In this document: piece by piece, positions 56,539-64,000 of the stretch | How positions within the stretch are numbered: position 1 is the stretch's first letter | Layout of the letters: each line of letters opens with the position of its first letter | Source: Kribbella antiqua | GTDB lineage: Bacteria > Actinomycetota > Actinomycetes > Propionibacteriales > Kribbellaceae | Direction of reading: 5' to 3' | DNA length: 64,000 nucleotides | Assembly: GCF_004345665.1 (NCBI RefSeq) | Contig: NZ_SLWR01000004.1 | Location: 1 to 64,000 of the forward strand | Notes under the pieces: generated by a model | What the model was told of the DNA's origin: nothing | The model's database searches: none | Seen by the model: the letters and a program-made list of their open reading frames with translations, nothing else | Program-made: the position numbers and the translations under genes

Positions 56539-56988
56539 ATGGACATCGATCAAGAGCTGGCGCCGCTGATCAAGAGAGTGGTGGTGCCGGTGGGGGTTGA
56601 GCGGGCGTTTGAGGTGTTCACGGGTGAGATGTCCGCGTGGTGGCCGCTGGTGACGCATTCGATTCTGGGGGAGGCTGCGCGGGATGTGCGGTTCGAGAGT
56701 GGGGTGGGCGGTCAGATTCTCGAGTACGGCGATGACGGGGTGGTCGGTTCCTGGGGGACGGTTTCTGAGTGGGATCCGCCACGGCTGGTGAGTTTCAGTT
56801 GGCATCCCGATACCGATCCGGACGAGGCGGGGCAGGTGACGGTGAGCTTCACGGCGGTCGACGGCGGCACCGAGGTCGAGCTCGTCCACACCGGCTGGGA
56901 GCGGCGTCCCGACGGCGTACGCGCGAGAGCGAGCTACGACACCGGTTGGGACTACGTCCTCGGCTTCTACACAGCCGGCGCACGCTAG
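56539..56988 (+). CDS. SRPBCC domain protein (AHSA1-like)
   Basis: A 149-residue ligand-binding fold: IKRVVVPVGVERAFEVFTGEMSAWWPLVTHSILG (11-44), GSWGTVSEWDPPRLVSFSWHPDTDP and TEVELVHTGWERRPDGVRARASYDTGWDYVLGFY. The start ATG 56539 has GGAGGACGGGG upstream; a GTG 30 bases earlier is less likely. It forms a pair with the ArsR regulator 104 bp upstream. Not closely similar to the SRPBCC at 40544. Confidence 0.86.
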   Translation: MDIDQELAPLIKRVVVPVGVERAFEVFTGEMSAWWPLVTHSILGEAARDVRFESGVGGQILEYGDDGVVGSWGTVSEWDPPRLVSFSWHPDTDPDEAGQVTVSFTAVDGGTEVELVHTGWERRPDGVRARASYDTGWDYVLGFYTAGAR

Positions 56989-57026
56989 GTCAGCACTCGC
57001 GCAGGCCGACAGTTCCATCCCGACGC

Positions 57027-57362
57027 GTGACGTCTCCCGCGTCCGTGCCCGAGGAGTTTGTCCAGGTCCTGGTCGGCGAGAGCATGAAGGCCGAGGCTCG
57101 CGTCTGGCGAGGGACGCTGCGCGGCTTGCTCGATGCTGAGCTGCCGGTTGCACTGGATCGAATCACGGCTTCAACGCTGCTGATCTGGGGCGACCAGGAC
57201 GCCTTCGTGACAGACGATCAGAAGGTTCTTCTCGACGGCATCCCTGACGCTCGGCAGGTTGTCTACGTGGGTGGGGGCCACGGCCCGCACCTGGCAGAGC
57301 CGGACCGAGTCGTCCCGGACATCGTTGACTTCCTCACCCTTGTCGCATCCAAGAACGCCTGA
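57027..57362 (+). pseudogene. alpha/beta hydrolase, C-terminal remnant
   Basis: About 111 residues are readable: SMKAEARVWRGTLRGLLDAE, ITASTLLIWGDQDAFVTDDQ (catalytic Asp region) and VYVGGGHGPHLAEPDRVV (catalytic His). This is the last third of an alpha/beta hydrolase. The first two thirds, with the nucleophile Ser, are missing; the SRPBCC gene lies there instead. Likely the product of a deletion, or of insertion of the ArsR-SRPBCC pair. A GTG at 57027 exists but no ribosome site. Confidence 0.78.
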
Positions 57363-57404
57363 TGGCGCTCGACTTTGGATGGGGTGGCGGCTGATAGTGG
57401 GCGG

Positions 57405-58520
57405 ATGGTGAACGCGCCGGTTGATGTTCGGGGGCTGGAAGCTTCGTTGCGGCCGCATGGGGAGTCGGTCATGTTGCCGCGCGAGGCTTATACCGATCTC
57501 GCCGTACTCGCGTGGGAACGGCGGCATTTCTTCGCGGCGAGTTGGACCTGCGTCGGGCGGGTCGACGAATTGTCCGACGGTACGACGCATTGCGCGAGCA
57601 CTGTCGGGGATATTGCGGTGATGCTGACGTTCGGGGATCGGCCTCGGGCGTTCGCGAACACCTGCAGGCATCGCGGGCATGAGTTGCTGCAGCGCGGGGA
57701 GAGCAGCGATCGGCGTTCTGTGGTTTGCCCGTATCACGGGTGGTCGTACGAGCTTGATGGCGTGGTGAAGGCCGCGCCGCGGATGGGTGAGGCGTTCGAC
57801 CCGGCGCCATACAAGCTGGTCGAGCTGCCTGCGGAGGTGTGGCACGGCTGGCTGTTCGTGAATGCGACCGGTACGGCGACGCCATTCAGCGAGCACCTTG
57901 GCGGGATCACCGAGCTCGTCGCGCCGTACCGGCCGGAGGAGCTCGTCCTGAAGGCGCGGCATCAGTACGACGTCGCGTCCAACTGGAAGACGATCGTCGA
58001 GAACTACCACGAGTGCTACCACTGCCCGCTGATCCATCCCGAGCTGTGCAAGGTGTCGCCGCCGAACTCGGGCGACAACTGGAACCTTCCCGGCGCATGG
58101 GTCGGCGGGCTGATGGACCTGCGGCCGGGTGTCGAGACGATGTCGCTCGATGGGCGGTCAGGTGGGGTGCCGTTGCCTGGCGTGGATCCGCGGCGGGTCA
58201 ACTACCTCGGTCTGTTCCCCAACCTGCTGATCTCGCTGCACCCGGACTACGTGATGACGCATCGGCTGGAGCCGCGTGCGCCGGGGCTGACGGCGATCGA
58301 GTGCTCGTGGTACTTCCCGGCGGAGGTGCGGGATCCGTCGTACGCCGTGGATTTCTGGGACGTCACCAATCGCGAGGACTGGGCGGCTTGTGAGTCGGTG
58401 CAGCGCGGGGCGGAGTCGCCGCACTTCCGGCCCGGGCCACTGGCGCCCGCGGAGGACGCCGTCTACCAGTGGGTGACGATGATCGCCCGCGGCTACCTGG
58501 GCAAGCCGCTCAGTACCTGA
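57405..58520 (+). CDS. Rieske aromatic ring-hydroxylating oxygenase, alpha subunit
   Basis: A 371-residue oxygenase. The Rieske [2Fe-2S] ligands are C87, H89, C108 and H111 (CRHRGHELLQRGES...CPYHGW). The non-heme iron site is in ENYHECYHCPLIH (H205, H210), with a C-terminal acidic ligand. No reductase or beta subunit gene is near. It resembles the one-component oxygenases of glycine-betaine or quaternary-ammonium type, but the substrate is unknown. ATG 57405 is the start. Confidence 0.9.
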   Translation: MVNAPVDVRGLEASLRPHGESVMLPREAYTDLAVLAWERRHFFAASWTCVGRVDELSDGTTHCASTVGDIAVMLTFGDRPRAFANTCRHRGHELLQRGESSDRRSVVCPYHGWSYELDGVVKAAPRMGEAFDPAPYKLVELPAEVWHGWLFVNATGTATPFSEHLGGITELVAPYRPEELVLKARHQYDVASNWKTIVENYHECYHCPLIHPELCKVSPPNSGDNWNLPGAWVGGLMDLRPGVETMSLDGRSGGVPLPGVDPRRVNYLGLFPNLLISLHPDYVMTHRLEPRAPGLTAIECSWYFPAEVRDPSYAVDFWDVTNREDWAACESVQRGAESPHFRPGPLAPAEDAVYQWVTMIARGYLGKPLST

Positions 58521-58540
58521 CCGCATCGTGGATCCGGCGC

Positions 58541-58587
58541 CGAGTCGTGGATTTCTGCGCCGTACGGCGACTGAAATCCACGACTCG
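58541..58587. terminator. Bidirectional terminator hairpin
   Basis: CGAGTCGTGGATTTC (58541-58555) mirrored by GAAATCCACGACTCG (58573-58587), 15 perfect pairs. The loop itself holds GCCGTACGGC. It lies between the convergent Rieske and NmrA-like genes. Confidence 0.9.
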
Positions 58588-58594
58588 ATGGTGG

Positions 58595-59209
58595 TCAGTA
58601 GCCGAGGGTGAAGCGGCGGCGGGGGTGGGCGGGGGTGTCGATTTCGTTGAGGAGGGCTACGGCGTAGTCCTCGGCGGAGATGTGGTCGCCGACGGGCTCG
58701 TCGAGGCTGAGGCGGAAGGTGCCGGTGCGCTCGCCGGGGGCGATGACGAAGGCAGGCGACAGCAGGGTCCAGTTGACCGACTCGTCCGTGGCGCGGAGGT
58801 TGTCGAGGGCCTGGGACAGGGTCAGCGCCTCAGCCTTGTACGCGGCGGGGAAGTCCGGGCCGTCGACCACACGGTTGCCGTTGACAACCAAGCTGCCGGC
58901 GCCGCCGACCACCAGCAGGCGGGTCTCGGTGCCGCGCACGGCGGTGGCGAGGTTGTCGATCGCGTCCAGGAAGTCCTGGTGGTCGCCGCCGGTGCGGCTG
59001 GGGCCGATCGCCGAGACGAGCACGTCCGCGTCGGCGGCGAGCTCCTTGGCCGAGGCAACGTCATTCGCGTTGCCCCGTACCGCTCGTACGCCGGCCGGCA
59101 GTTCGACGCCCGATCGCGTAACGCCGATCACCTCGTGTCCCCGGCTGACCGCCTCGGCGGCGATTCGGCTGCCGATCATGCCACTCGCGCCGTAGATCGC
59201 GATCTTCAT
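58595..59209 (-). CDS. NAD(P)H-binding NmrA-like/SDR protein
   Basis: A 204-residue Rossmann protein: KIAIYGASGMIGSRIAAEAVSRGHEVIGVTRS (2-33), LLVVGGAGSLVV and a C-terminal WTLLSPAFVIAPGERTGTFRLSLDEP. It lacks the SDR catalytic YxxxK and resembles the NAD(P)-binding proteins often found beside HxlR regulators. ATG 59209 with GGAAGG upstream is preferred. Divergent from the HxlR gene, and likely its target in the response to quinones or aldehydes. Confidence 0.86.
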   Translation of the reverse strand: MKIAIYGASGMIGSRIAAEAVSRGHEVIGVTRSGVELPAGVRAVRGNANDVASAKELAADADVLVSAIGPSRTGGDHQDFLDAIDNLATAVRGTETRLLVVGGAGSLVVNGNRVVDGPDFPAAYKAEALTLSQALDNLRATDESVNWTLLSPAFVIAPGERTGTFRLSLDEPVGDHISAEDYAVALLNEIDTPAHPRRRFTLGY

Positions 59210-59221
59210 CCCTGACATCCT

Positions 59222-59313
59222 TCCAATAGATGAACTCTCAACTTCTTGGCAATAGTATCCATTGGTTATCGGCTACTTCAACGTGCTATAAGTACCTTGT
59301 GGGAACTATTGGA
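59222..59313. promoter_or_regulatory. HxlR promoter and candidate operators
   Basis: TATAAG at 59287-59292 sits 7 bases before the GTG start of the HxlR gene, so its mRNA may be leaderless. The motif TCCAATAG (59222-59229) and its mirror CTATTGGA (59306-59313) flank the region, with AATAGTATCCATTGG between. These repeats would suit an HxlR dimer controlling both divergent genes. Confidence 0.55.
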
Positions 59314-59679
59314 GAGGTCCACGGCCGGGGCGACGTGTTCGACCCGAACTGCCCGACGCGCGTCATCCTGGACCGCATCGGCGACAAGTGGACCGTTCTC
59401 GCCGTACTGCTGCTGAGGAACGGCCCGCGCCGGTTCACCGAGCTCCGCAGTGGAATCGGCAGCGTCGCGCCGAAGGTGCTGACGCAGACCCTGCGGCGCC
59501 TGGAGCGTGACGGGCTGGTCACGCGTGAGGTGTTCGCCGAGGTCCCGCCGCGGGTCGTCTACAGCCTGACCCCGATGGGCGAGTCGCTGATCAAACCGAT
59601 CAACGCCATCACCGAGTGGGCCGAGGAGCACATGCCGGCCATCACCAACGCCCAGCAGCAGTACGACGCCACCACCTGA
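59299..59679 (+). CDS. HxlR family transcriptional regulator
   Basis: A 126-residue winged-helix regulator: DPNCPTRVILDRIGDKWTVLAVLLLRNGPRRFTELRSGIGSVAPKVLTQTLRRLERDGLV (14-73) is typical, including the conserved Cys (C17) used for redox sensing in some relatives. GTG 59299 is chosen; the upstream in-frame ATG lies before the -10. Divergent from the NmrA-like gene. Confidence 0.9.
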   Translation: MGTIGEVHGRGDVFDPNCPTRVILDRIGDKWTVLAVLLLRNGPRRFTELRSGIGSVAPKVLTQTLRRLERDGLVTREVFAEVPPRVVYSLTPMGESLIKPINAITEWAEEHMPAITNAQQQYDATT

Positions 59680-59997
59680 GCCCCGCACCCTCGCCTGTGC
59701 GTCGCGTAAGGCGGCGCCCTCCGCCAGCCGCGGCGCCTTTGGCATCGCGTCGCCAGGGCCGGCGCGGCCGGGCTGAGTTTGTAGCGGAGGGGCGCGGCGC
59801 GGCGGCGGCGCGTGTTCTTCCTTTGACTTGAGCGTACAGCGATGGGGTGCTGGTGGGCGGAAGTTATCCACAGGGCCCGACTGGTGGGGCGTAGCCGACG
59901 GGAATATCACAGGCTGCGCGCGGTTGGGTTGCGACTCAACCTTTCTGGGCTGGGGCGTCATCACACTCCTGACTGGGATGACGGATGGGGGCTGGGG
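59680..59997. other. 318-bp intergenic region
   Basis: No convincing gene. GC-rich stretches include GGCGCC repeats (59711-59741), and CTTTGACTT near 59821 could be part of a promoter for the sigma factor gene. An open frame joined to the sigma gene from 59842 lacks family similarity. Confidence 0.45.
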
Positions 59998-60570
59998 ATG
60001 GATCCAGGGCGCGACAGGGAGTTCGCGGAGTTCGTGGATGGGCGGTTCAGGGCGTTGCAGCGGTTCGGGTATTTGCTGACCGGTGAGTGGCACCTGGCTG
60101 AGGATCTCGTTCAGACCTCGCTGACGAAGGTGTGGTTCCACCGGCACTCGCTGCGGAGCGGGAACGCGCTGGAGAGCTACACGCGCACCGTGATGGTGAA
60201 CACCAGCACGCAGTGGTGGCGGCGGAAGTGGAAAGGTGAGACGCCGACCGAGCATCTGCCGGAAGCGCAGAGCCGGGAGGAGTACGGCGCTGTCGACGAC
60301 CGCGACCAGCTGCTGCGCGCACTCGCCACACTCCCCCGTCGTACTCGCGCGACGCTCGTACTGCGGTACTTCGAAGATCTCCCGGAGGCCGAGATCGCCC
60401 AGATCATGGGCTGTTCGCTCGGCACCGTGAAGAGCAACGTCTCCCGCGGGCTCGCCAAGCTCCGCGAGCACGAGCTGGTCAGCGCCGCCGCTACCCCGAG
60501 AGCCACCGCTACCCCGAGAGCCGCCTCCCCTGTCACGAAGGCCGACTCCCCTGCCCCGAAGGAGGGCTGA
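59998..60570 (+). CDS. SigE-family (ECF) RNA polymerase sigma factor
   Basis: A 190-residue sigma factor. Region 2 is EFVDGRFRALQRFGYLLTGEWHLAEDLVQTSLTKVW (8-43) and region 4 LATLPRRTRATLVLRYFEDLPEAEIAQIMGCSLGTVKSNVSRGLAKL, ending with a Pro/Ala/Thr tail. It belongs to the actinobacterial SigE/SigK-like subfamily often encoded with a membrane-anchored partner, as here (60574, 3 bp downstream). ATG 59998 is selected because homology starts there. Confidence 0.93.
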   Translation: MDPGRDREFAEFVDGRFRALQRFGYLLTGEWHLAEDLVQTSLTKVWFHRHSLRSGNALESYTRTVMVNTSTQWWRRKWKGETPTEHLPEAQSREEYGAVDDRDQLLRALATLPRRTRATLVLRYFEDLPEAEIAQIMGCSLGTVKSNVSRGLAKLREHELVSAAATPRATATPRAASPVTKADSPAPKEG

Positions 60571-60573
60571 GCC

Positions 60574-61206
60574 ATGACCGACGATCTCAAGGACAAGTTC
60601 GAGCTGTTGGTCGCGGACCCGCCACCGCCGAGCGCCGTGCCGAGTGAGGCTGTGTTCGCCAGGGTCCGGACGGTACGACGTCGTCGTACGGCGGCTGTGG
60701 TGACGGTCGCGGCGACCGCGGTGGTAGCCATTGTCGTTGCTGCAGGCAACCTCACCGACGTCGACAGCCGGCCACCGGTGACAGGCACCACCCCGGTGCC
60801 CGTGATCACCGGACCGCCGACTGTCAAGCCAACCACAGCAGCGATCGCGGCGGCCGTGGCGCTCAAGCCGGTCGTCAGCGGCCGGACCGTCAGGATGAGT
60901 GTGACGGTCTCAGGGACAGTGCTGGTGCCGACTGCGGACGGCGCGAACCTGCCGGCCGATACGACGTTCCTCAACCTGTCCGCAGGTACGACGTACAACT
61001 TTGGCGACGGCTACACCAGCGGATCGGACGGCGGTGGAGTCATGTGCAGCAAGTCGAAGAAGCGCACTACGGGACGGGAGACCTACCAGCTGGAGACGCA
61101 CACATATGCGAAGCCGGGGACGTACACGTTTACCTACAGCGTGCAGTATTGCGGCGCGAAGGGCTGGTTCCCCACCAGCAAGACCACCAAGTTGGTGATC
61201 AGATAG
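60574..61206 (+). CDS. membrane-anchored protein, likely partner of SigE-family sigma factor
   Basis: A 210-residue protein with a short cytosolic N-terminus, one transmembrane helix (40-58, [19 protein letters not shown]) and an extracellular Thr/Pro linker with a beta-rich domain ending [21 protein letters not shown]. There is no recognisable zinc anti-sigma domain. Placement 3 bp after the sigma gene and topology suggest a regulator or output protein of it. The last 8 bases overlap the convergent ispH gene. Confidence 0.75.
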   Translation: MTDDLKDKFELLVADPPPPSAVPSEAVFARVRTVRRRRTAAVVTVAATAVVAIVVAAGNLTDVDSRPPVTGTTPVPVITGPPTVKPTTAAIAAAVALKPVVSGRTVRMSVTVSGTVLVPTADGANLPADTTFLNLSAGTTYNFGDGYTSGSDGGGVMCSKSKKRTTGRETYQLETHTYAKPGTYTFTYSVQYCGAKGWFPTSKTTKLVIR

Positions 61207-62230
61207 TCCAGGCGTGGTCGGAGGTGCCGGTGGTCGGGAGGCCGGCGGCCTTCAGGTCGGTGCGGAGCTCGCGGGGCAGGGCGAACGTCAGGCTCTCCTC
61301 GGCCGTGGTGACCTCCTGGACCTCGCTGTACCCGCGCTCGGCCAGCCAGCGCAGGACGTCGCGGACCAGGATCTCCGGCACGCTCGCACCGCTCGTCACG
61401 CCGACCGAGTCCACGCCTTCCAGCCAGGCCTCGTCGATCTCGGCGGCGTAGTCGACCAGGTAGCCGGCCTTGGCGCCGTGCTCGACGGCGACCTCGACCA
61501 AACGAACCGAGTTCGACGAGTTGCGGGAACCGACGACGATCATCAGGTCGGCCTCGGGGGCGAGCTTCTTGACCGCGGCCTGGCGGTTCTGCGTCGCGTA
61601 GCAGATGTCGTCGCTCGGCGGGTCCTGCAGGTTCGGGAAGCGCTCGCGCAGCCGCCGTACGGTTTCCATCGTCTCGTCGACGGACAGCGTGGTCTGGGAC
61701 AGCCAGACGACCTTCTCGGGGTCGCGAACGGTCACGTTCGGTACGTCGCCTGGGCCGTCGACGAGGTGGATGTGCTCCGGCGCCTCGCCGCTGGTCCCGA
61801 TGACCTCCTCGTGACCCTCGTGGCCGATCAGCAGGATGTCGTAGTCGGTGGCGGCGAACCGCTTGGCCTCGTGGTGCACCTTGGTGACCAGCGGGCAGGT
61901 CGCGTCGATCGTCTTCAACTGTCGCGCGGCCGCCTCCTGGTGCACCACCGGGGACACGCCGTGCGCGGAGAAGATGACGGTCTCTCCCTCGGGCACCTCG
62001 TCGGTCTCGTCGACGAAGATCGCGCCGCGCGCCTGCAGCGTCTGCACGACGTGCTTGTTGTGCACGATCTCCTTACGCACGTAGACCGGCGGCCCGTACA
62101 GGTCGAGCGCCTTCTCCACCGCGACCACCGCCCGGTCCACGCCGGCGCAGTACCCGCGTGGCGCAGCGAGCAGCACCCGCTTGGTCCTCACCGCGGTCGT
62201 CGTACCAGTGCTTTCAGGCTGGGCAGTCAC
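61199..62230 (-). CDS. ispH: 4-hydroxy-3-methylbut-2-enyl diphosphate reductase
   Basis: A 343-residue [4Fe-4S] enzyme of the MEP isoprenoid pathway, making IPP and DMAPP. Cluster cysteines are C28 (RGYCAG), C112 (ATCPLV) and C210 (DICYATQ). The substrate residues in [22 protein letters not shown] and SRNSSNS are intact. GTG 62230 is the start. The end overlaps the convergent sigma partner gene by 8 bp. Confidence 0.97.
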   Translation of the reverse strand: MTAQPESTGTTTAVRTKRVLLAAPRGYCAGVDRAVVAVEKALDLYGPPVYVRKEIVHNKHVVQTLQARGAIFVDETDEVPEGETVIFSAHGVSPVVHQEAAARQLKTIDATCPLVTKVHHEAKRFAATDYDILLIGHEGHEEVIGTSGEAPEHIHLVDGPGDVPNVTVRDPEKVVWLSQTTLSVDETMETVRRLRERFPNLQDPPSDDICYATQNRQAAVKKLAPEADLMIVVGSRNSSNSVRLVEVAVEHGAKAGYLVDYAAEIDEAWLEGVDSVGVTSGASVPEILVRDVLRWLAERGYSEVQEVTTAEESLTFALPRELRTDLKAAGLPTTGTSDHAWTI

Positions 62231-62319
62231 GCCCCCATCGTACGGGCCGCATCCAGGCCCGCCGGAGCCGCGGAGTCCTCGCAGCAGATTTCTGTGAGGA
62301 GCATCACGCTGTGGAGCGT

Positions 62320-62350
62320 AGGAGCCGCCCGCCCTGTCCGGACGGCTCCT
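62320..62350. terminator. Hairpin between HAD remnant and ispH
   Basis: AGGAGCCG (62320-62327) pairs with CGGCTCCT (62343-62350) around a 15-base loop. It lies 22 bp after the minus-strand remnant and 90 bp before ispH, so it may separate them. Confidence 0.65.
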
Positions 62351-62371
62351 TCGGGAGGTGTTTCCAGTGCT

Positions 62372-62629
62372 TCAAGGATGCGGCCGAAACGCCTTGTCCG
62401 CAAAGGATTTTCCGGCCGCCCACTCCCGGACCGCCGCGAAGTCGGCCGCCGTCAGCCCAGTACCCGCGTCCACGCGATAAACCAGCTGATGGTCGCCGAA
62501 GTACGCCTGATCGTCCCGGCACACCTCGTCGTCCACCCAGACGAACGGGCGGTCGCCCACCCATTCAGCGACGTACGGCGTCTTCCATGAGCCTGACCCC
62601 ACCGGCGACCGCGACGGCCACACGATCAC
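62372..62629 (-). pseudogene. HAD-like (SAK-type) hydrolase, C-terminal remnant
   Basis: About 72 residues are readable: WKTPYVAEWVGDRPFVWVDD, EVCRDDQAYFGDHQLVYRVD, then GTGLTAADFAAVREWAAG. This matches the C-terminal half of HAD-type proteins with the acidic motif WVDDE. The N-terminal half with the nucleophile DxD is missing and the frame opens in unrelated sequence. It overlaps a small plus-strand gene candidate at 62587. Confidence 0.65.
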
Positions 62630-62748
62630 CGTTGCTGCTGTATCTGACGGTGGGCGGGTTCATGCTCGAGCAGTTCACGCTGCCCGGCGTACTGCCTGAC
62701 GGCTTGCTGGAGAAGGTCATCCCACGGATTGTCGGCGCGGGGTCGTAG
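62587..62748 (+). CDS. small putative membrane protein upstream of xseA
   Basis: A possible 53-residue protein, MSLTPPATATATRS, then a hydrophobic segment LLLYLTVGGFMLEQFTLPGVL, then LEKVIPRIVGAGS. It has high GC at third positions and ends 9 bp before the xseA start, but lacks a ribosome site and overlaps the HAD remnant. No family recognised. Confidence 0.45.
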   Translation: MSLTPPATATATRSPLLLYLTVGGFMLEQFTLPGVLPDGLLEKVIPRIVGAGS

Positions 62749-62757
62749 GGTCTGGGG

Positions 62758-63978
62758 GTGGCTCTAGAGACCTCGCCGGATGCGCCTGCAGCCGTTCGCA
62801 CGATCGCGAACGGCATCGCGAGCTGGATCAACCAGCTCGGCGCGGTGTGGGTCGAGGGCCAGTTGACGGATGTGTCGATCGGGCGCGGTACGACGACGGT
62901 GTTCGGCACTCTGCGCGATACAGACGCGGACATCTCGTTGCGGTTCACCTGCAACCGGCGGGTGTTCGAGGCGGTCGATCCACCGGTCACCGACGGGTCC
63001 CGCGTGGTGGTGAACGCGAAGCCCAACTTCTTCGCCCGCCGCGGCACCCTCGCGCTCGCGGTCAGCGAGATCCGGCACGTCGGCATCGGCGAACTGCTCG
63101 CCCGGATCGAGCGGCTCAAGCAGCTGCTCGCGGCCGAGGGACTGTTCGCGTCGTACCGGAAGAAGCCGCTGCCGTTCCTGCCGCACACGATCGGGCTGAT
63201 CTGCGGGCGCGACTCGGCGGCCGAGCGCGACGTATCCGAGAACGCGAAGCGTCGCTGGCCTGCGGTCGCCTTCCGGATCGAGTACGCGTCGGTGCAGGGG
63301 CCGGCGGCGGCCGGTGAGGTGATGACCGCGCTGCGGAAGCTGGATGCGGACGAGTCGGTCGAGGTGATCGTGATCGCGCGCGGCGGTGGTTCGCTGGAGG
63401 ACCTGCTGCCGTTCTCGGACGAAGGGCTGATCCGGGCGGTGTCGCAGGCGCGGACGCCGGTGGTGAGCGCGATCGGGCATGAGCCGGACTCGCCGCTGCT
63501 GGATCTAGTCGCGGATCTACGGGCGTCGACTCCGACCGATGCGGCCAAGCGGATCGTGCCCGACGTGCGCGAGGAGCTGGACGGCGTACGCCTGCTGCGG
63601 GAGCGCGGGTTGCGGGCGATCAGGAGCTGGCTGGAGCGCGAAATGCATGCGCTGGCGGCGATTCGGAGCCGGCCGTCGCTCGCGGCGCCGGTGACGGATC
63701 TGCAGCGCCGGTCCGACGAGGTCGCTGCGCTGGTCGAGCGGAGCCGACGGACGCTGACGCATCGGCTGGATCGCGCGAGTGACGACATCACGCACCGATT
63801 GGCGAGCGTACGCGCGTTGTCGCCGAAGGCAACGCTGGAGCGTGGGTACTCCGTGCTCCAGTTGGCCGACGGGACCGCCGTACGGGAAGTGGCGCAAGTG
63901 GCGCCGGGCGATCTGCTGCAGGCGCGGGTCAGCGACGGCCGATTCGCAGTCGAAGTCAAGTCCGAGGAGAACACGTGA
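62758..63978 (+). CDS. xseA: exodeoxyribonuclease VII large subunit
   Basis: A 406-residue subunit of the single-strand DNA exonuclease. It has an N-terminal OB-fold ([30 protein letters not shown]), the catalytic core with [12 protein letters not shown]-type motif (here [18 protein letters not shown]) and [24 protein letters not shown], then the coiled-coil region and C-terminal [14 protein letters not shown] 62758. Its end overlaps the xseB start (GTGA, 63975-63978). The N-terminal part is a bit shorter than in E. coli, as usual for actinobacteria. Confidence 0.96.
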   Translation: MALETSPDAPAAVRTIANGIASWINQLGAVWVEGQLTDVSIGRGTTTVFGTLRDTDADISLRFTCNRRVFEAVDPPVTDGSRVVVNAKPNFFARRGTLALAVSEIRHVGIGELLARIERLKQLLAAEGLFASYRKKPLPFLPHTIGLICGRDSAAERDVSENAKRRWPAVAFRIEYASVQGPAAAGEVMTALRKLDADESVEVIVIARGGGSLEDLLPFSDEGLIRAVSQARTPVVSAIGHEPDSPLLDLVADLRASTPTDAAKRIVPDVREELDGVRLLRERGLRAIRSWLEREMHALAAIRSRPSLAAPVTDLQRRSDEVAALVERSRRTLTHRLDRASDDITHRLASVRALSPKATLERGYSVLQLADGTAVREVAQVAPGDLLQARVSDGRFAVEVKSEENT

Positions 63979-64000
63979 GCGGCGACCGACCCGAGATTTC
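63975..64000 (+). CDS. xseB: exodeoxyribonuclease VII small subunit, 5' end only
   Basis: Only the first eight codons (VSGDRPEI) are in the window. It is assigned from the position: a GTG overlapping the xseA stop, with GAGGAG six bases upstream. The xseA-xseB order is standard. Confidence 0.7.

Overview
The window is a 64 kb piece of a high-GC actinobacterial chromosome. The evidence is very strong G/C bias at third codon positions, many GTG starts, mycothiol biosynthesis (MshB) and a mycothiol-dependent-isomerase-like protein, the small actinobacterial families DUF3117 and DUF5302, a DivIVA-type polar protein, and a mycobacterial-type succinate dehydrogenase. The general gene style (many small regulators, secreted sugar-active enzymes, frequent GTAC-rich codons) fits a Kribbella/Nocardioidaceae-type soil organism. 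That placement is an inference, not something proved by a marker gene. No tRNA, rRNA, CRISPR array, intact transposase or prophage was seen.

Layout. 0.2-8.4 kb: aldo/keto reductase; an AbiEi-like/DUF559 nuclease-type gene bracketed by long palindromic repeats; leucyl aminopeptidase; DUF3117; PaaX regulator with an enoyl-CoA hydratase; a 102-bp element with perfect 23-bp terminal inverted repeats; a LacI-type operator; and a secreted esterase with a C-terminal beta-propeller. 8.4-21.2 kb: a core block tag - SRPBCC - DivIVA-like protein with a huge repetitive tail - LOG phosphoribohydrolase - dapE - VOC protein - TetR-controlled SDR, then a LacI regulator, an epimerase/kinase pair and dapD. 21.3-29.7 kb: a secreted lysozyme-like protein, fdxA, GNAT, an orphan MazF/PemK-type toxin, a VanW protein, flavin reductase, mshB and a NUDIX hydrolase. 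The order mshB...fdxA...dapD...dapE...LOG...DivIVA-like...tag...DUF3117 resembles the Rv1170-Rv1211 region of Mycobacterium tuberculosis with many insertions, but dapC is absent next to fdxA.

29.7-33.7 kb: the sdhCAB operon with a candidate iron box and a strong terminator. 33.8-44.8 kb: accessory genes, namely an MFS exporter behind a MerR/SoxR-like promoter, a pterin dehydratase, a BNR-repeat protein, two polysaccharide-modifying or membrane proteins, an ArsR-SRPBCC pair, DUF5302, a decayed P-loop kinase, a LysE exporter and a methyltransferase. 44.8-47.7 kb: a hipBA-like toxin-antitoxin operon preceded by 27-bp iterons. 47.8-58.5 kb: an AraC regulator, ychF, a GNAT protein, DUF817, polysaccharide deacetylase, rmuC, GH64 beta-1,3-glucanase behind a LacI-type palindrome, a second ArsR-SRPBCC pair, a hydrolase remnant and a Rieske oxygenase. 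58.6-64 kb: an NmrA-like protein and divergent HxlR regulator, a SigE-family sigma factor with a membrane partner, ispH, a HAD-family remnant, and xseA running into xseB at the window edge.

How the parts work together. The housekeeping genes make lysine/diaminopimelate, isoprenoids, mycothiol and respiratory succinate dehydrogenase, and carry out DNA repair. The accessory genes cluster between them as regulator-plus-target pairs (TetR/SDR, PaaX/EchA, ArsR/SRPBCC twice, HxlR/NmrA, HipB/HipA), often with recognisable operators and short stop-start overlaps. The most unusual features are the dispersed palindrome family around the DUF559 gene, the 27-bp hipBA iterons, the repetitive DivIVA-like protein, and several gene remnants.
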